NCBI GenBank assembly: GCA_030272585.1
Contig: BSYQ01000009.1
Coordinates: 4,898,001 to 4,962,000 of the forward strand
Direction: 5' to 3'
DNA from: Bryopsis sp. KO-2023
Lineage: Eukaryota > Chlorophyta > Ulvophyceae > Bryopsidales > Bryopsidaceae
DNA length: 64,000 nucleotides
A program made the translations under genes and the position numbers. Shown in pieces: positions 35,420 to 46,748 of this stretch. The notes under the pieces were generated by a model that saw only the letters and a list, made by a program, of their open reading frames with translations, did not search any database and had not been told where the DNA came from. Numbering within the stretch: the stretch's first letter is position 1; each line of letters opens with the position of its first letter.

Positions 35420-36173
35420 GGGAGTTGGGGAATATTCGACAGGATTTTAGGGGGAAGGGAAATTCTTTATAGCCTGGAAAAGTCAGACATGGGGGAAAAA
35501 GTCAGACATGGGGGGTTTGTCTGTTTGGAATTCCGTTTAGGTTTCAGCATTCGGGGGTACGGAGGTTAAGAACTCAAGATCTTGCTGGTAAATAGGACCT
35601 TTAGACGATACGTTGGTTGGGGTGAATATGCATCTATTTGCTTGGTGAACAAAAATTCCTGAAGTATGATTTCTCGAGGGCTGTGGAATTGTGGAAATCG
35701 ATATTTGCCCATTAGAAAAGGGCTCATTAGTTTTTGTACGCACATTCACATGAGCACAGTTTATAAACGCTGGATTACATGAGGCAAAACACACTTGAAC
35801 AGACTACTTAGGGAACACGCAAAAGGGAAAAAAAAAGTGAAAGAGAGCTTGACACAAATGCTTGCAATTCGGCATCCCCCGAACCCCCCCCGGCCCTAAT
35901 CCCCAAGCAAATACCTCCCGCCCCCCCCCCCCCCCCAAAAAAAAAAAGAAACAAGAAAAAACAAAACAAAGACATGTTGATCTTGCATGCCTCAGAAAGA
36001 TCATCCATTCAAAAAATCAAAAAGGGGCGGAAGGGGGGGATGCTATGCATTGGGCTATGACTGATAATCAGCCTGGGGCAGCAATGATTTGGCCGACACC
36101 TAACAAAGAAACATAGGATCAACAACAATGAAGAAAAAAAAGGATTTTCTATGAAATTTCCTTTTTTTAATGT
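35420..36173. other. Tail-to-tail intergenic between WDR92 and the BRCA1-like gene
   Basis: Holds two 3' UTRs. It contains a long C run followed by an A run at about 35920-35947. No gene seen. Confidence 0.45.
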
Positions 36174-39100
36174 TCAGCACGATATGCAGCATTTCTTCCT
36201 CACCGAATCGAAAATCCATTCGTGTCGAACAGCGGATTTTCCCCATTTCGCTTTGATCACCCTCAATTCTTTCTTGGTGCGGTGGCCAACAGAGATTATT
36301 GAGAACTTGGCATCCTCGCCTTTGGGTGCAGGCTTTCTCAGCACACAACCGCCGCCAATCAGTATCAGCTCCTCCACCAGGGACGGCAGCTTCCCTGAAG
36401 TTTCCCCCAATCACAAAACAAAACACAAGTCTGTTTCTCAGGGAAACAGAATTTCGAATTTCCGAATTTCGGGCCCCTAAGACAAAGCGTGGGTGCGATA
36501 ATGGGAAGAAGAAAAAAAAGCTGAAATACAAGAGGAGTGCATATATTTATCGAGAATATATTTAAAAAAATAAGTATTAGTATATATCCATCACCGGGCT
36601 AAATTACCTCGTCGCCTTCGTTGGGCAAGCTTGCCTAATGTAAATTAAACATTCATTCATTCATATCCATCACCAGATCGCACCTTTGCTCGGCTCCACA
36701 GCAAATTGTAGTTCTGTGAACAAAGGCCGGTCCATTTTCACGCCTCGCCAATCCACTTTCGACTTCACATCTCCCTGAAACCATAGAATTGCCAAAAAAA
36801 TATATATTAAATATGACCGCAAACTTGCACATTATATATAAATATATATACAACAACTCATTCTTTCAGAAATTAAAAAACAAAAAACTTGTTTTTCCAG
36901 AGAAATTAAAGAAAAACTCATTCTTTGCATCACTTTTGCAGACGATTCGAGCTGCCTACCTATTGTCTGGTTCCGTTTATAGACAGTTGATTTGGCTGTG
37001 TCAAGTTTTTCGACATCAGCAAAGAAAAGGAGGGAAAAACGAACAAGAAATGGATAATAAACTTTTTCTGGACTGGAATCTAAATATAGTATAGAACAAG
37101 CAGGTGTTTCTGTAACTTTTTATGGTGGTGAAGTGGATGGGGTAACCTGGTTTGCGAAGCAGAAAAAAAATAATAATAAAAAAATATATATATATATATA
37201 TTTTTTCGACTACACCCCACATCTAAAATTTCTAAATATGTTAAATTCTCGGATGCATCGACTGGTGCTTTGAACAGCTTATGGAAGTTTGTTTCACTTT
37301 TTTCCCAGCCCACCTGCAGCAAGAACTCAGTTTCTGACGTCCATGTGCCCGTTTTGACCGAGGCTTGAATCCACCCCCACCTCACGATTGCGCATCCATG
37401 GAGGACAGCCTGCACGATTTCAAAAAAACGAAAAACCACCCATCAAAGAAAAGAGCTACACCTGAATATGGAGGCAATTCTAGGGGAAGCCCAGAGATTT
37501 TTCAAGAAAAAAAGAAAATAGAACAAAAAAAATTGAAGAGGCAGATGTGAATGTGGATTTTTATTTTTTACCCTCATGAGTTTCTCTGTTCGCTTCTTTG
37601 CGCGATTTCCTTCCACTGGACCGACCACCAAGTGAGTGGTATTGCTGCATAAGGGAAAAATAACAGAAAAAACAAAACAAAAAAAATCTGGTTAAATTTT
37701 TAAAAGAAAAAAAAACCAAAAATCTGGTTGAGAAAAACCTTATAGCAAGAGCACAAAGAAATCTTTGCCCCAATTTCCAACCGAAACTGGAAATTCCATC
37801 CGATGTGGATGAGATTTGTGCCTTTTTCCGTTTATCTATACAAATTTGTTTTATCTATGTGTATTTATTTGTTTAAATTTGTATCTTCGTTTTTTTTTTT
37901 TTTTTTTTTTCAAATGTGTTACATCGAGGCAAACCGCCCCATGTAGCCCGTCCACTATACAGATGAGTGATATGGGCCCTCCACTCTAATAATAATTGAC
38001 TGTACTACCCCTGGCCCGAATTTACTCCCAAAAACAACCTGCTAGAGTAAAAATCACCCTGCTTCCGAGTCAGCGCGTAAATTGTACATACGAACACAAA
38101 ATTCCACTAGTACCCTTAACCCAATTTCCGAAGCAAACATCTGTATCTTCGTTTGTTTATCTATTTATTTGTGTATTTGTTGATTTATTTACCTATTCAC
38201 GTCATCCACCAAGATTGCCCCATGTGACTCACAGAAGGACCTAACCGTTGCTCTCCTTTCATCGCTCAAGTCAGACACTGCAATCATTTTCGGTGCACTG
38301 GAATTTACAGGTGGCTGACCGACCTCCGCGCTGGGGTTCCCGTTTTCCTGTCAAAAAGAGGGCGAGAAAATGGGCCGTTTAGAGAGCGAAATGGCATTTT
38401 TTTATATTTATGGAGATGGGTTTTGTTGTTTTTTTTTCTTTCTTTTCACGTGTTTAAAGATAGGAGGAGGAGGGTGGTAGAAATAACATGAATGAATTCT
38501 GGGCGAGTTGTTTGGGGGGGAAAAAGCACCTCAGTAGAAATTCTCCATCTCTTTCCCTTTTGGCTGTTGCGCAACGGCTCCCAATGAATTTCCCCATCCT
38601 CATATTCCACTCTGTATTTCTGAAACCACAAAGAAAAAAAAAAATAAAGAATAAATAAATTTCTGGACCTGAAATTTGTAATGAGGAAAAAAAGGATAGA
38701 AAATTTTCCACAAGATGATATTAATTATTATAAATACAATCTAAAATTCTCAAAATATTTAATGGCACTTTTTTCTAATTGTTGATTTTTATTCTAAATT
38801 ATTATGCACCCAGTATTATTTCTGAAAAAAATAATCTGGAAGTGTTGGAACACCGATACTTGATTTGCAGAATTCACAGAAAAAAAAATGAAAATTCTGG
38901 AAGCCTCCAAGAAGTCGAACAGAAGCTTCCATCCACATCATTAAATTTTTTTAATTTTTTGTATATACTTTTGCAGGTGGGCCCATTTTCTCAGCACCTT
39001 TTCTTTTGGGCAGAATTCCCCTACGGTGCCCTTATACCAGCATTGCATTCCATCCCAAAAAATCTCAACACAATGGCCGACCAAATCCTGGAAAAAACAA

Positions 39101-42073
39101 TACAGAACATAAAAAACGGCAAAAAAAGAGGAAAAATCGTCTTATTCTTGTTTTATTTTAAATAAGTGGATGGATAATTATGTAACCAACAGTGACCTCC
39201 CGTCTGTACGTCTCAAAATAGATCTTTCTAAAAATAAACCTTTAAAATAGAAATTTTCCAGAAGAAAACAAGGTTTTTAGGTGTGAATCCGTACGATTGG
39301 ACGCTGCCGTTTGGACCCAGAGGAGCTATCGCCATTAGTAGACCTCCTTTTCCCTTTTCTTCCTACTACCTTTGAACACAGAAAAGACAGGTCAACAAAT
39401 TGCAACAAAACCAAACAAAAAATACCAAATATGAGCAGGACTCATTTTACCCATGACTGGTCTATTAGTCATACTTCATTATTTCATTTCCTATTGTTAA
39501 ACCTCTGCCCTGTAGAATGCTGTTATTTTTCCACCACCGATTATGCCCTTACCGCTGTCAGACCTGAGCCGCCTTCAGCGTCCACGGCTGCCGTGTTTTC
39601 TCTAGCACTGACCCTCTCTATAATCTCTCCGCCAGGCTGACTGCTACCCCCTTGTCCATCTCCAGCCCCCACCCCTGGCTGGCTTTCTACCGGCACCACC
39701 CTGCATTGCCTGGCCCCATCTTCCTCCTTTTTGACCGATTTGTGCACCACTCGATGCCGCCTAGCTTTCTTGGGGGGCGAAGCAGATTTCCCCCCATTTG
39801 CTCCTTCTTGTTCTGAATTCCATTCGGCCCGTCTTTTTCTGCTTCCCCGGCCTTTACCTCTCTTGGTATCTACCTCTGTGGTGCCCTTCGTCAAATCACA
39901 GGCATTTTTCTGTTTCTTCCCCCCGCGAGGTTTGGCCCCTGCAACTGCATTTCTCCTCCTTTGCGGTGCCTCCGGATTTTTCCGCCCTTTCCGACCGGCA
40001 CCTTTCACGCCACCCTCTTCGTCAATGGCATCCATACACTTTTTTACCCTTGCACCTTTTCCCACCAAGTCAGACCCACCCTTATTTCCCGCTGCACATT
40101 GGCCCCTCCGGCCAACCGCATTTCTTCTCAACGCACGACCCCCTCGTGTGGTAACGTTTCCAGCATCCCCCCCCCCGAAACGAAAATTCTGCAGGTTCGA
40201 CAAACCCTCAACTCCAATCATCTCCATGTCAGACATGGCTTCGTCATGCTTAGTCATTACCCCTTCTCCTCCATCTTTCAAGCCAACATGCTGGCCATCT
40301 AAACCTGGTTTCAAAGGAGTATCCCCCGAATCCGAGTTTGAAAACCTACCACTCAATACAGCCGCCGCCCTTTTCTCCATTTCAGCCATGTTTTCTGGCG
40401 ATTCCTTGGATTTTGCATCCCCCCCAACACTAATCAATTTCTCACCGGCCTTCTGCCCGACCAAAGAAAGCCCCACGATTTTTTCCTCCTCCATCGGCTC
40501 CACAGTCTCCCCCATTTCGAAACCCCTTGCCTTGAGTGCAGCATCTATGTCAGCATTCCTTTGTATGGTTTTCGTATCGAATCTGGATAAACCGAGCGAC
40601 GTCTGACTTTCTGGACCTTCCCCAGGGGCTGCTGCACCCTCCCCTTTATCGACATCCTCTGCTGGTGCACCCTCAAGAAAACCACCACTTGCCGTTCCGT
40701 CGCTTTTTTGAGAACAGGATATGTGTCGGACGGCAAGCATCTGTCTTGCCTCTTTGATCACATGGGAGAGTTTGGCCAGCTCCAGCTCCAATGACTTGCA
40801 TTGCTGAGTGGTAGGCAAAGGGCCCGACATATAATGCTCCACCCAAGCTCTGTTGAACACAGGTGGGGCTGTCCTATTGGCTGTGGCGCTCCTGTCACTG
40901 GATGAAGGCAGCGGAGCCTCCTGAACAGCTGCCAGATCTTGCATCACCGAGAACAGTCCTTCTGGGGATTCAGGCACAGTTTCGGGTATGGATGGTCGAC
41001 CAGCCGGTGTCGACATCAGTTTATCCTCAGTCTTCCCGTCCGCCATTTCTTGAACAGCATTATCACCAGCCAAAGCTCCATCGACACCGGCTTTAGTAAT
41101 GGGGGGCCTTGGGTACTTGATAGGAGTGCGTTCGACTTGAGCCAGCACATATCTTGTGTGTGGGGAAATTCCCTCCGAGGATTCCTCATGCAGATCAGGC
41201 GAGCAACAGTCTCGAATGTGTTTCACCACGCAGGCCACCATGTAGTTGGGGTTCAGTTGGATTTTTGTCAGAGGTTTGAGGCATTCGGGACATTCGGGCT
41301 GGTCGCTAGCTCGCTGGAGGATGTTGGCACATGTTCTGCAAAAGAGAAACCAAACATGACAGTCAAGGCGTGATGTTTTAGGAAAAAACGCTGTAATGAA
41401 ATTCGGAACGAAAAAAATAAAAATAAAAATAAAATAAAAATACAGGGGGATTCTCGAAAACTAAGAAAGACAAGAAAGCAACCAGCATACGATCCGGTTT
41501 CAAACACACATATATATATATCAGAACTGTCAGACATGCTTTTCAAACAGCTTCGCCTTCTTGAAAAAACAAAAAAAGGGGGTAAATTGTCGGATATCTC
41601 GAGGGTGGTAAAAAGGAGACTATGTGTGAAGGTTTGCTGCATCTGCATATTTCTTGCTGGAGGAAATATAGGCAAGGTGCTCACCGACAGAAAGTGTGGC
41701 CACATGGACCGAAAACAGGATCCCGGAAGAGCTCACCGCTGAACAGGCACAATACAGACTCAGCAAATTCAAAACAAAAAAAAGGCTCAGGTATCTATGT
41801 ATATTTTCCGCAACAGTGGATGGTACAGATGCATGCAGCTGACTCTTTCCCAGAGCTCTGTGGCCCCTGGTGTGTTTTTTGCAACTGGTTGCTCCTCCTT
41901 TCTGAAACCTTATTTTTCCCTTTGAGGAAAACTGCTAGTTCTGTGCAACCAATAACCACAGAAATGAAGCCAAGGGGGAGGGTGGAAATATACCAGAGTG
42001 GGCAAAGCAGCTCCAGACGGAGATTAGCCAACAACACTTCGGCGCTTGTTTTGTTATTATCCATTGTTTCCAT
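36174..42073 (-). CDS. BRCA1/BARD1-class protein: RING, Tudor-like domain, tandem BRCT
   Basis: Nuclear DNA-damage-response ubiquitin ligase candidate. Eleven minus-strand exons close in frame to 935 aa: 42073-41994, 41738-41685, 41335-39553, 39369-39295, 39087-38998, 38619-38530, 38347-38193, 37644-37572, 37409-37314, 36774-36684 and 36394-36174. The C3HC4 RING is at residues 24-63 (CPLC, CGH, CRTC, CPEC) and is followed by [17 protein letters not shown] as in BRCA1/BARD1. Residues 85-640 are disordered, basic at the end (KKARRHR). A Tudor/agenet-like domain (665-724: [31 protein letters not shown]) precedes tandem BRCTs: BRCT1 with Ser749 (AVSDLS), TTHLVV and Lys797 (RTEKLM), and BRCT2 ending HEWIFDSV. 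Ser749 and Lys797 fit the BRCA1 phosphoserine pocket. The donor of exon 4 (ATC|GTACGG) is weak, so that small exon is the least certain. Confidence 0.9.
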
Positions 42074-42655
42074 CCGCGTCCCAGCTGACTGTTTTTCTTT
42101 TCTGTTTTTTTTTGTCCCTTTCTCTATGCCTTTTTTTTCTGGTTCTGAGCGTCGAGGGGAGTTTAACAGGGTTGTCTCTTTCTTGTAGTGCCGCCGCACA
42201 CGCAGAAGATTCCTTCCTCCAGCCAACAGCCTGGCCAGGGATCAGCAGAAAACCGAGAAGATGATCCATACATGTCCATCATTCGTCCAAAAAACAGAAA
42301 CTCGACCACCCTATGTCTGTCTCATGCAACATTTGCGTCCTTCGCGAAATTTTCGTATCGTTTTTTCCCCCGAAAGTGCCCTGACACGTCGGCACCTTCG
42401 TGGCAGCATTACATATCGGAAGAGGTTGCCCACTGCCTGCTGTATTGTCTTTTTCCAGCGCATCCTCCTACTCTCTCTCGGACGATAAGCACCCCAACAG
42501 GAAAATTTTCCTTCATATCGGCACCCGCTGTGCACGTGACCTTTTTCTTGTTTCTTTCTTTTTTCCACTTCTCTGGTTTCTTTTTTTCCCCCAGCTGACT
42601 TTTTTGGTTCTGGAGGGCTCCTGGAAGAGGTGCAGCTGGCTTGAGTGAAAAGGCA
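42074..42655. promoter_or_regulatory. Bidirectional upstream region, BRCA1-like (minus) and Bet1 (plus)
   Basis: 582 bp between divergent start codons. T-rich tracts near 42100 and 42540-42590; no TATA box or other motif I would name. Confidence 0.45.
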
Positions 42656-44100
42656 ATGTCACAGTGGCACACTGGCGGCTATGCTTCCAGGTGAGTCATT
42701 GCTGCAGACCAATTTTCCTTGCCTTAGAAACTGGAAGGAAAGGGAAAAACAGTTTTTAAATGGTAGAGAATCAATAATGTGCGCTTTGCCCCGTTTGGGG
42801 GAAACGTTATCGCAACAATTAATTTTCTCAAATTCTTGACTTGGTTTTGGCCAACTTGAAGCCTCAACTAAAATCAGCATTCAAAATTGAACAAGGAAAA
42901 GGATTTGAGAATTGATATTGGTGTGACATTGATTGGTCAATCAGCTGTGGCAGCTGTTTTATCTGGCTGCATTCCCAGCACACAATCAAAGCTGCAGGCG
43001 CCTGTCTTTTTTTTTTTTTCACCAGGGAAAAAGTTTTATCGGAAAGAAATTGATCCTGTTGAGAAACGCACTGACTGTTTTTTTTTTGTTTTTTTTTCTG
43101 TTTCAAGGGATGGGCTTTCGGCGAGAAACCACCTGTTGGGTGGTGCTGATCAAGTTCAATTGAACATGGACGGAGAATTCGACCAGGATAGAGAAATCGA
43201 TGGCCTGAGAAGTCAAATTGGTCGCTTAAAAGAGGTGAGAATCGAACTGCCGGAGGGTGCAACAATATGATTGGGCTAAAAAGATATATAGTAGGGAAAA
43301 CACGTTAAAAAAAACACTTTCTGTTGTTCAGTAATGCAAATGTGAGTGGATCCGAGTCTAGGAGGCAATGCTAGATATTCGTTTATTTTCGACGTGTTTA
43401 CTTTTTCCAGCGGAGTCTAGGAGGCAATGCTGGAAATTCAATTATTTTCAAGGTGTTTTTTTTTTTCGTTTTCGCAGGTTTCCAAGGCCATCCATGAAGA
43501 AGCCAAGGAACAGTCCAAACTGGCAGAAGCTCTGGTGAGAATTCATCCGTTGTTGGGTTGGGCAATACAGTAATAAGTCCAAGAAATAAAAAATCAGAAA
43601 AGATAAGAAATAAGGAATGGAATTTGCATTGCTGAGATGACATCAATTTCTGCCATAATTGTGTTTGGTGCTCTAACTGGGGGAACAGAGAAGCTAGGCT
43701 AAATAGCTGGAATGACTAATCAACAACCTCGTTTGCTTTCACCAATCCAGAAAATTTTCTTTTCATTAGAAAAGGGCACAGGGGTGGTGAAAATATGCGG
43801 CTCATTTCCCGAAAGAGTCGGCGCCGGTTGTATTTTTTTTCCCCAATGCAAATAAATATGATTTTTGTGAACGTATGCATATTCCAGAAGAAAAAAAAAT
43901 TGTATTTTTGGTTGCAGCAAGAAGCGCTGGACCAGGGAAGGTTTGCTTTGAAAAAAGCCAGCAAGAGGTTGAACCTTGTTTACGACAAAGCCAGGAGCAA
44001 TCATTTGGTGTATCTGGTGCTGTTTGCATTTGCGGTAGTCATGGGGGTGTGGTTTCTTGCAAAGGTGGCACATGTAACTCGAATGGTCAGCGGAGGATGA
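42656..44100 (+). CDS. BET1: Bet1-type Qc-SNARE
   Basis: Tail-anchored SNARE for ER-Golgi vesicle fusion. Four exons close in frame: 42656-42690, 43108-43234, 43478-43534 and 43918-44100, giving 133 aa (Bet1 is usually 115-140). The SNARE heptad region spans about 40-95 (REIDGLRSQIGRLKE, then SKAIHEEAKEQSKLAEAL), with Gln66 in the position of the zero-layer glutamine. A single transmembrane helix follows at about 102-122 (LVYLVLFAFAVVMGVWFL), then a short luminal tail. No signal peptide, as expected. The gene is divergent from the BRCA1-like gene. Confidence 0.88.
43354..43460. repeat. Direct duplication in Bet1 intron 2
   Basis: GAGTCTAGGAGGCAATGCT occurs at about 43354 and again at about 43413, with the following sequence also similar (ATTC..TTATTTTC..GTGTTT). 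The unit is about 59 bp, in direct orientation. The second copy leads into the pyrimidine tract of the exon 3 acceptor. Confidence 0.8.
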
Positions 44101-45178
44101 GGGTGGCGGGGCGATTTCGACAAAAGAAAGAAAAAAATTTGGATCTGAAGTTGTTTTTTTGTTGGGGAGGAATCTGGAATTTAAGGAAGGAGGGGGGGGG
44201 AGGGAGGTCTGCTACTTTCCGGAATGGAGTGATTGCATAATCAGTCAGTCATAATGGTGCAGTCCTCATGAAAACGAGTCAGACTCCTAGACAATGGTCA
44301 ACATATTGCCAGCGGCATTCTCAGATTGGAGGGGAGTTGGGAGGGGTGAACCATAGGTACGCTCTTCTGAGGTTTGGGAAATAATGAGGGGGCTTGGGGT
44401 ATCTTGTATATTTTGTTTTTCTTTCCGGTGGCTTCTTTTGAACTGTGGGAAAGTGGGGGAATAGGTAGAGAAGACTGATGATCTGTAAAAAAAAAGAAAG
44501 GTCCCTTGCAGCAGCCGGATTCGATGAGAGATGTTGGGGTTCATGGAATGTTTTGCTTATGTGTTTTTTCTTGTTTATGTGCAAAACAAACTAACCCCCC
44601 CTACCCCCCTTTGTAAGTACACGTCACATCATTTTGCTGTCCCTGATCGTAGGAATTATATTGTAATTTGGAGGAATACTCTTGAAAAGCAAATAAGTTC
44701 CGACTGTTGTGATTCCAGTTGCGATAATTAGTTGAGGTCATTACTCGCTTGCCACATTTCCACTCAGATCAGATAAATTATATCCACTGCCAAAACTTTC
44801 AGCAAAAATACTTTAGCAGCAAGATTTGGACAGACTTTCCAGGTTTTTCATCTATCCCCATTTCCATTTTTATATAAAAATAAAGAAAAAAAATCAGTGT
44901 GAGGATGGTTCAGATTTCAAATGTAAAATAGGAAGCAGGCAATAGTCGATGTGTGCATCTTAACTTCCAACATCCCTCCCATTTGACAGCCGGACGATTG
45001 CTTCCTTTAAAATTAAGAAAAATAATTTGACCATGAACCTACAATTAGGATTGGTTCCAAAAACTCCACGGTCGATCGATCCAGTGATGAAAAATCCAAC
45101 AGGACGGAAAAAAAAAAATTCAAACATCTCAAAATTTGCTCCTTGCTAATAAAAGGTGGAAGAAAAACTCCCCACCAC
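44101..45178. other. Tail-to-tail intergenic between Bet1 and SET genes
   Basis: Holds both 3' UTRs. AT-rich with a G-rich patch at 44180-44200. No gene supported. Confidence 0.45.
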
Positions 45179-46582
45179 TTAACCACCGATTTTCAGCACA
45201 CAATCCCTCAGAATTTTCTTCTTTTCGATCCGAAATTTTAGAGCCCATTCCTCCCTGGCGTTTCGTTTTCTTGCAACTTCAGCTTCGTCCGAAGTCAGGG
45301 AGGTCCCCATCCTGTCCAGCTCCCTTTCACAAATCTTCTTCAACAATTCTGCCAACCTGGTTTCGGAATCCCCTTCTCCCTGACTGGTCGAAATCACCTT
45401 CCTGAGGGCATTCAGAGTTTTGGCTGGAAAACCGTCCCGAGTGACCTTCACATTCTCAAAGACGTCAGAAGCGTCTAAGCCGTCATACGAGGACGTCCCC
45501 ACGTCCAAAATCTCCGACACCCCGGTACGCAAGTCTTCGATAACGAAAGCGTCGTCCGGATTGTCGGCGATGCAAAACCCGTAGTACTGCATCAGTGAGT
45601 CGTTGGATTGCTTGCCGTAGCTGATGAAAACTTGTTCTCCGCGGGAGTAGTCCTCCGCAGCCCTGACGGCGTACGAATCTTGAAAATAATCGTAGCTCAA
45701 GTCCGTCTCCACGTAGCAACTGTGATTAATCAGATCTACAGCGGGCGCCAGGACGTAGACCGACAAGTCGCGGGATAAGAGGAACTCGTAGAGCAGGTTG
45801 AAAATCGTCACCGCGATCAAAGCGTTCAGCGTCTGCTCCACAGAGCCTCCCAGAACGGTGATATTTGCGACGGCCAGAGTTGCGACGAGGACGCCCCCGC
45901 GGATCCTGTCCGAAAGACGACTTCCGATGTAAGGTCCGCTGAAAGATCTGCTCCGGACGCAGGACAATGCCCACGAAAAATCCTCCTTCGAGAGGTCGAA
46001 AGTTATCGCGGAGGCAATAGATGAATAGCGCTCCACCAGTGCAGCCTTCTGCAGCCCCACTCGATTTATGATCGGTCGATACTGAAATTGCGACAGTTCC
46101 TCCTCGCCCCAATTGACAGGAACGTCGACCTTCTTCGGCAAAGATTTGACGTACTCCGAAAACTTGGATTCCTCGCCGAGCTTTTTCTCTTTCACCAAAA
46201 GCAACGCCAGTTTGACGAACCAAGGACAGGAAGCCCACGCATCTTTCTCGCAAAACTCGGGGGATCGCCTCTTGGGTTCGAGTTCTATCGCGGCCCCACG
46301 AGGCAACGACACCAACTCGTCGTCGATCTTTATCTCTGTCAAAGCAGCCAACCCCCTGAGGCCGTCGAAATCCGCTAGTTCGAGTTTCGGGAATTTTATT
46401 CCCGTCTCGACCGCCCATCGCTTGAACCTCGCCACACCCGGGTCATTTTGAGTGACGAATTTCGCGCAGACGCGAAAACGAAACGAGGAACTCCTGCGCG
46501 AAAGAGGAGTCTTTCGTGGAAAGAGAGCGGACCCCGAAATTTGCCCAACGCGAAACATCTTTTCCCACCCCTGCGGCCCCAT
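45179..46582 (-). CDS. SET / Rubisco-LSMT-type lysine methyltransferase, probably plastid-targeted
   Basis: Single-exon gene, 467 aa. It has a split SET domain with a helical insert and a C-terminal Rubisco-LSMT substrate-binding-like domain. SET motifs are ADFDGLRGLAA near residue 70, the catalytic-site DLINHSC, and QVFISYGKQSNDSLMQYYGF. Residues 1-40 are rich in Ser, Arg and Phe with few acids (LFPRKTPLSRRSSSFRFRVCA), fitting an organelle transit peptide with a cleavage-like VCA. Related proteins methylate plastid proteins in plants (LSMT) or actin and other substrates in animals (SETD3, SETD4, SETD6); the substrate cannot be told from sequence. Lack of introns contrasts with all complete neighbours and could reflect retroposition or transfer from an intron-poor source. 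The start codon lies 166 bp from the divergent gene at 46749. Confidence 0.85.
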   Translation of the reverse strand: MGPQGWEKMFRVGQISGSALFPRKTPLSRRSSSFRFRVCAKFVTQNDPGVARFKRWAVETGIKFPKLELADFDGLRGLAALTEIKIDDELVSLPRGAAIELEPKRRSPEFCEKDAWASCPWFVKLALLLVKEKKLGEESKFSEYVKSLPKKVDVPVNWGEEELSQFQYRPIINRVGLQKAALVERYSSIASAITFDLSKEDFSWALSCVRSRSFSGPYIGSRLSDRIRGGVLVATLAVANITVLGGSVEQTLNALIAVTIFNLLYEFLLSRDLSVYVLAPAVDLINHSCYVETDLSYDYFQDSYAVRAAEDYSRGEQVFISYGKQSNDSLMQYYGFCIADNPDDAFVIEDLRTGVSEILDVGTSSYDGLDASDVFENVKVTRDGFPAKTLNALRKVISTSQGEGDSETRLAELLKKICERELDRMGTSLTSDEAEVARKRNAREEWALKFRIEKKKILRDCVLKIGG

Positions 46583-46748
46583 TTTTGTCTGATCCTTTTT
46601 TTTTTCAAATTTTGCAACCCGTCAGACCCATCCATGTATTATGTACGACACCGTACGACATCTGGTGGGAGCTTGGCGTTTTCTCCCCGACTGAAGACCG
46701 GGAGAGCGGTCCTTGCAGAGGTTTCGTTTTTGGGTGGTGCGCGCGAAA
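46583..46748. promoter_or_regulatory. Very short bidirectional promoter, SET (minus) / helical protein (plus)
   Basis: Only 166 bp lie between the two divergent start codons, so both promoters and 5' UTRs must overlap here. GTACGACACCGTACGAC at about 46640-46656 contains a repeated GTACGACA/C element that may be a shared site. Confidence 0.5.

Noticed and set aside
38039..38090. Segment in a BRCA1-like intron resembling the VKIT...VNC motif of the 15.6-kb secreted protein
   Set aside because: Similarity is limited to a few residues and is not supported at nucleotide level beyond short words.
39731..40606. Antisense open frame of 291 codons opposite the large BRCA1-like exon
   Set aside because: It is a shadow of the long coding exon; the minus-strand reading connects to RING and BRCT exons in phase.
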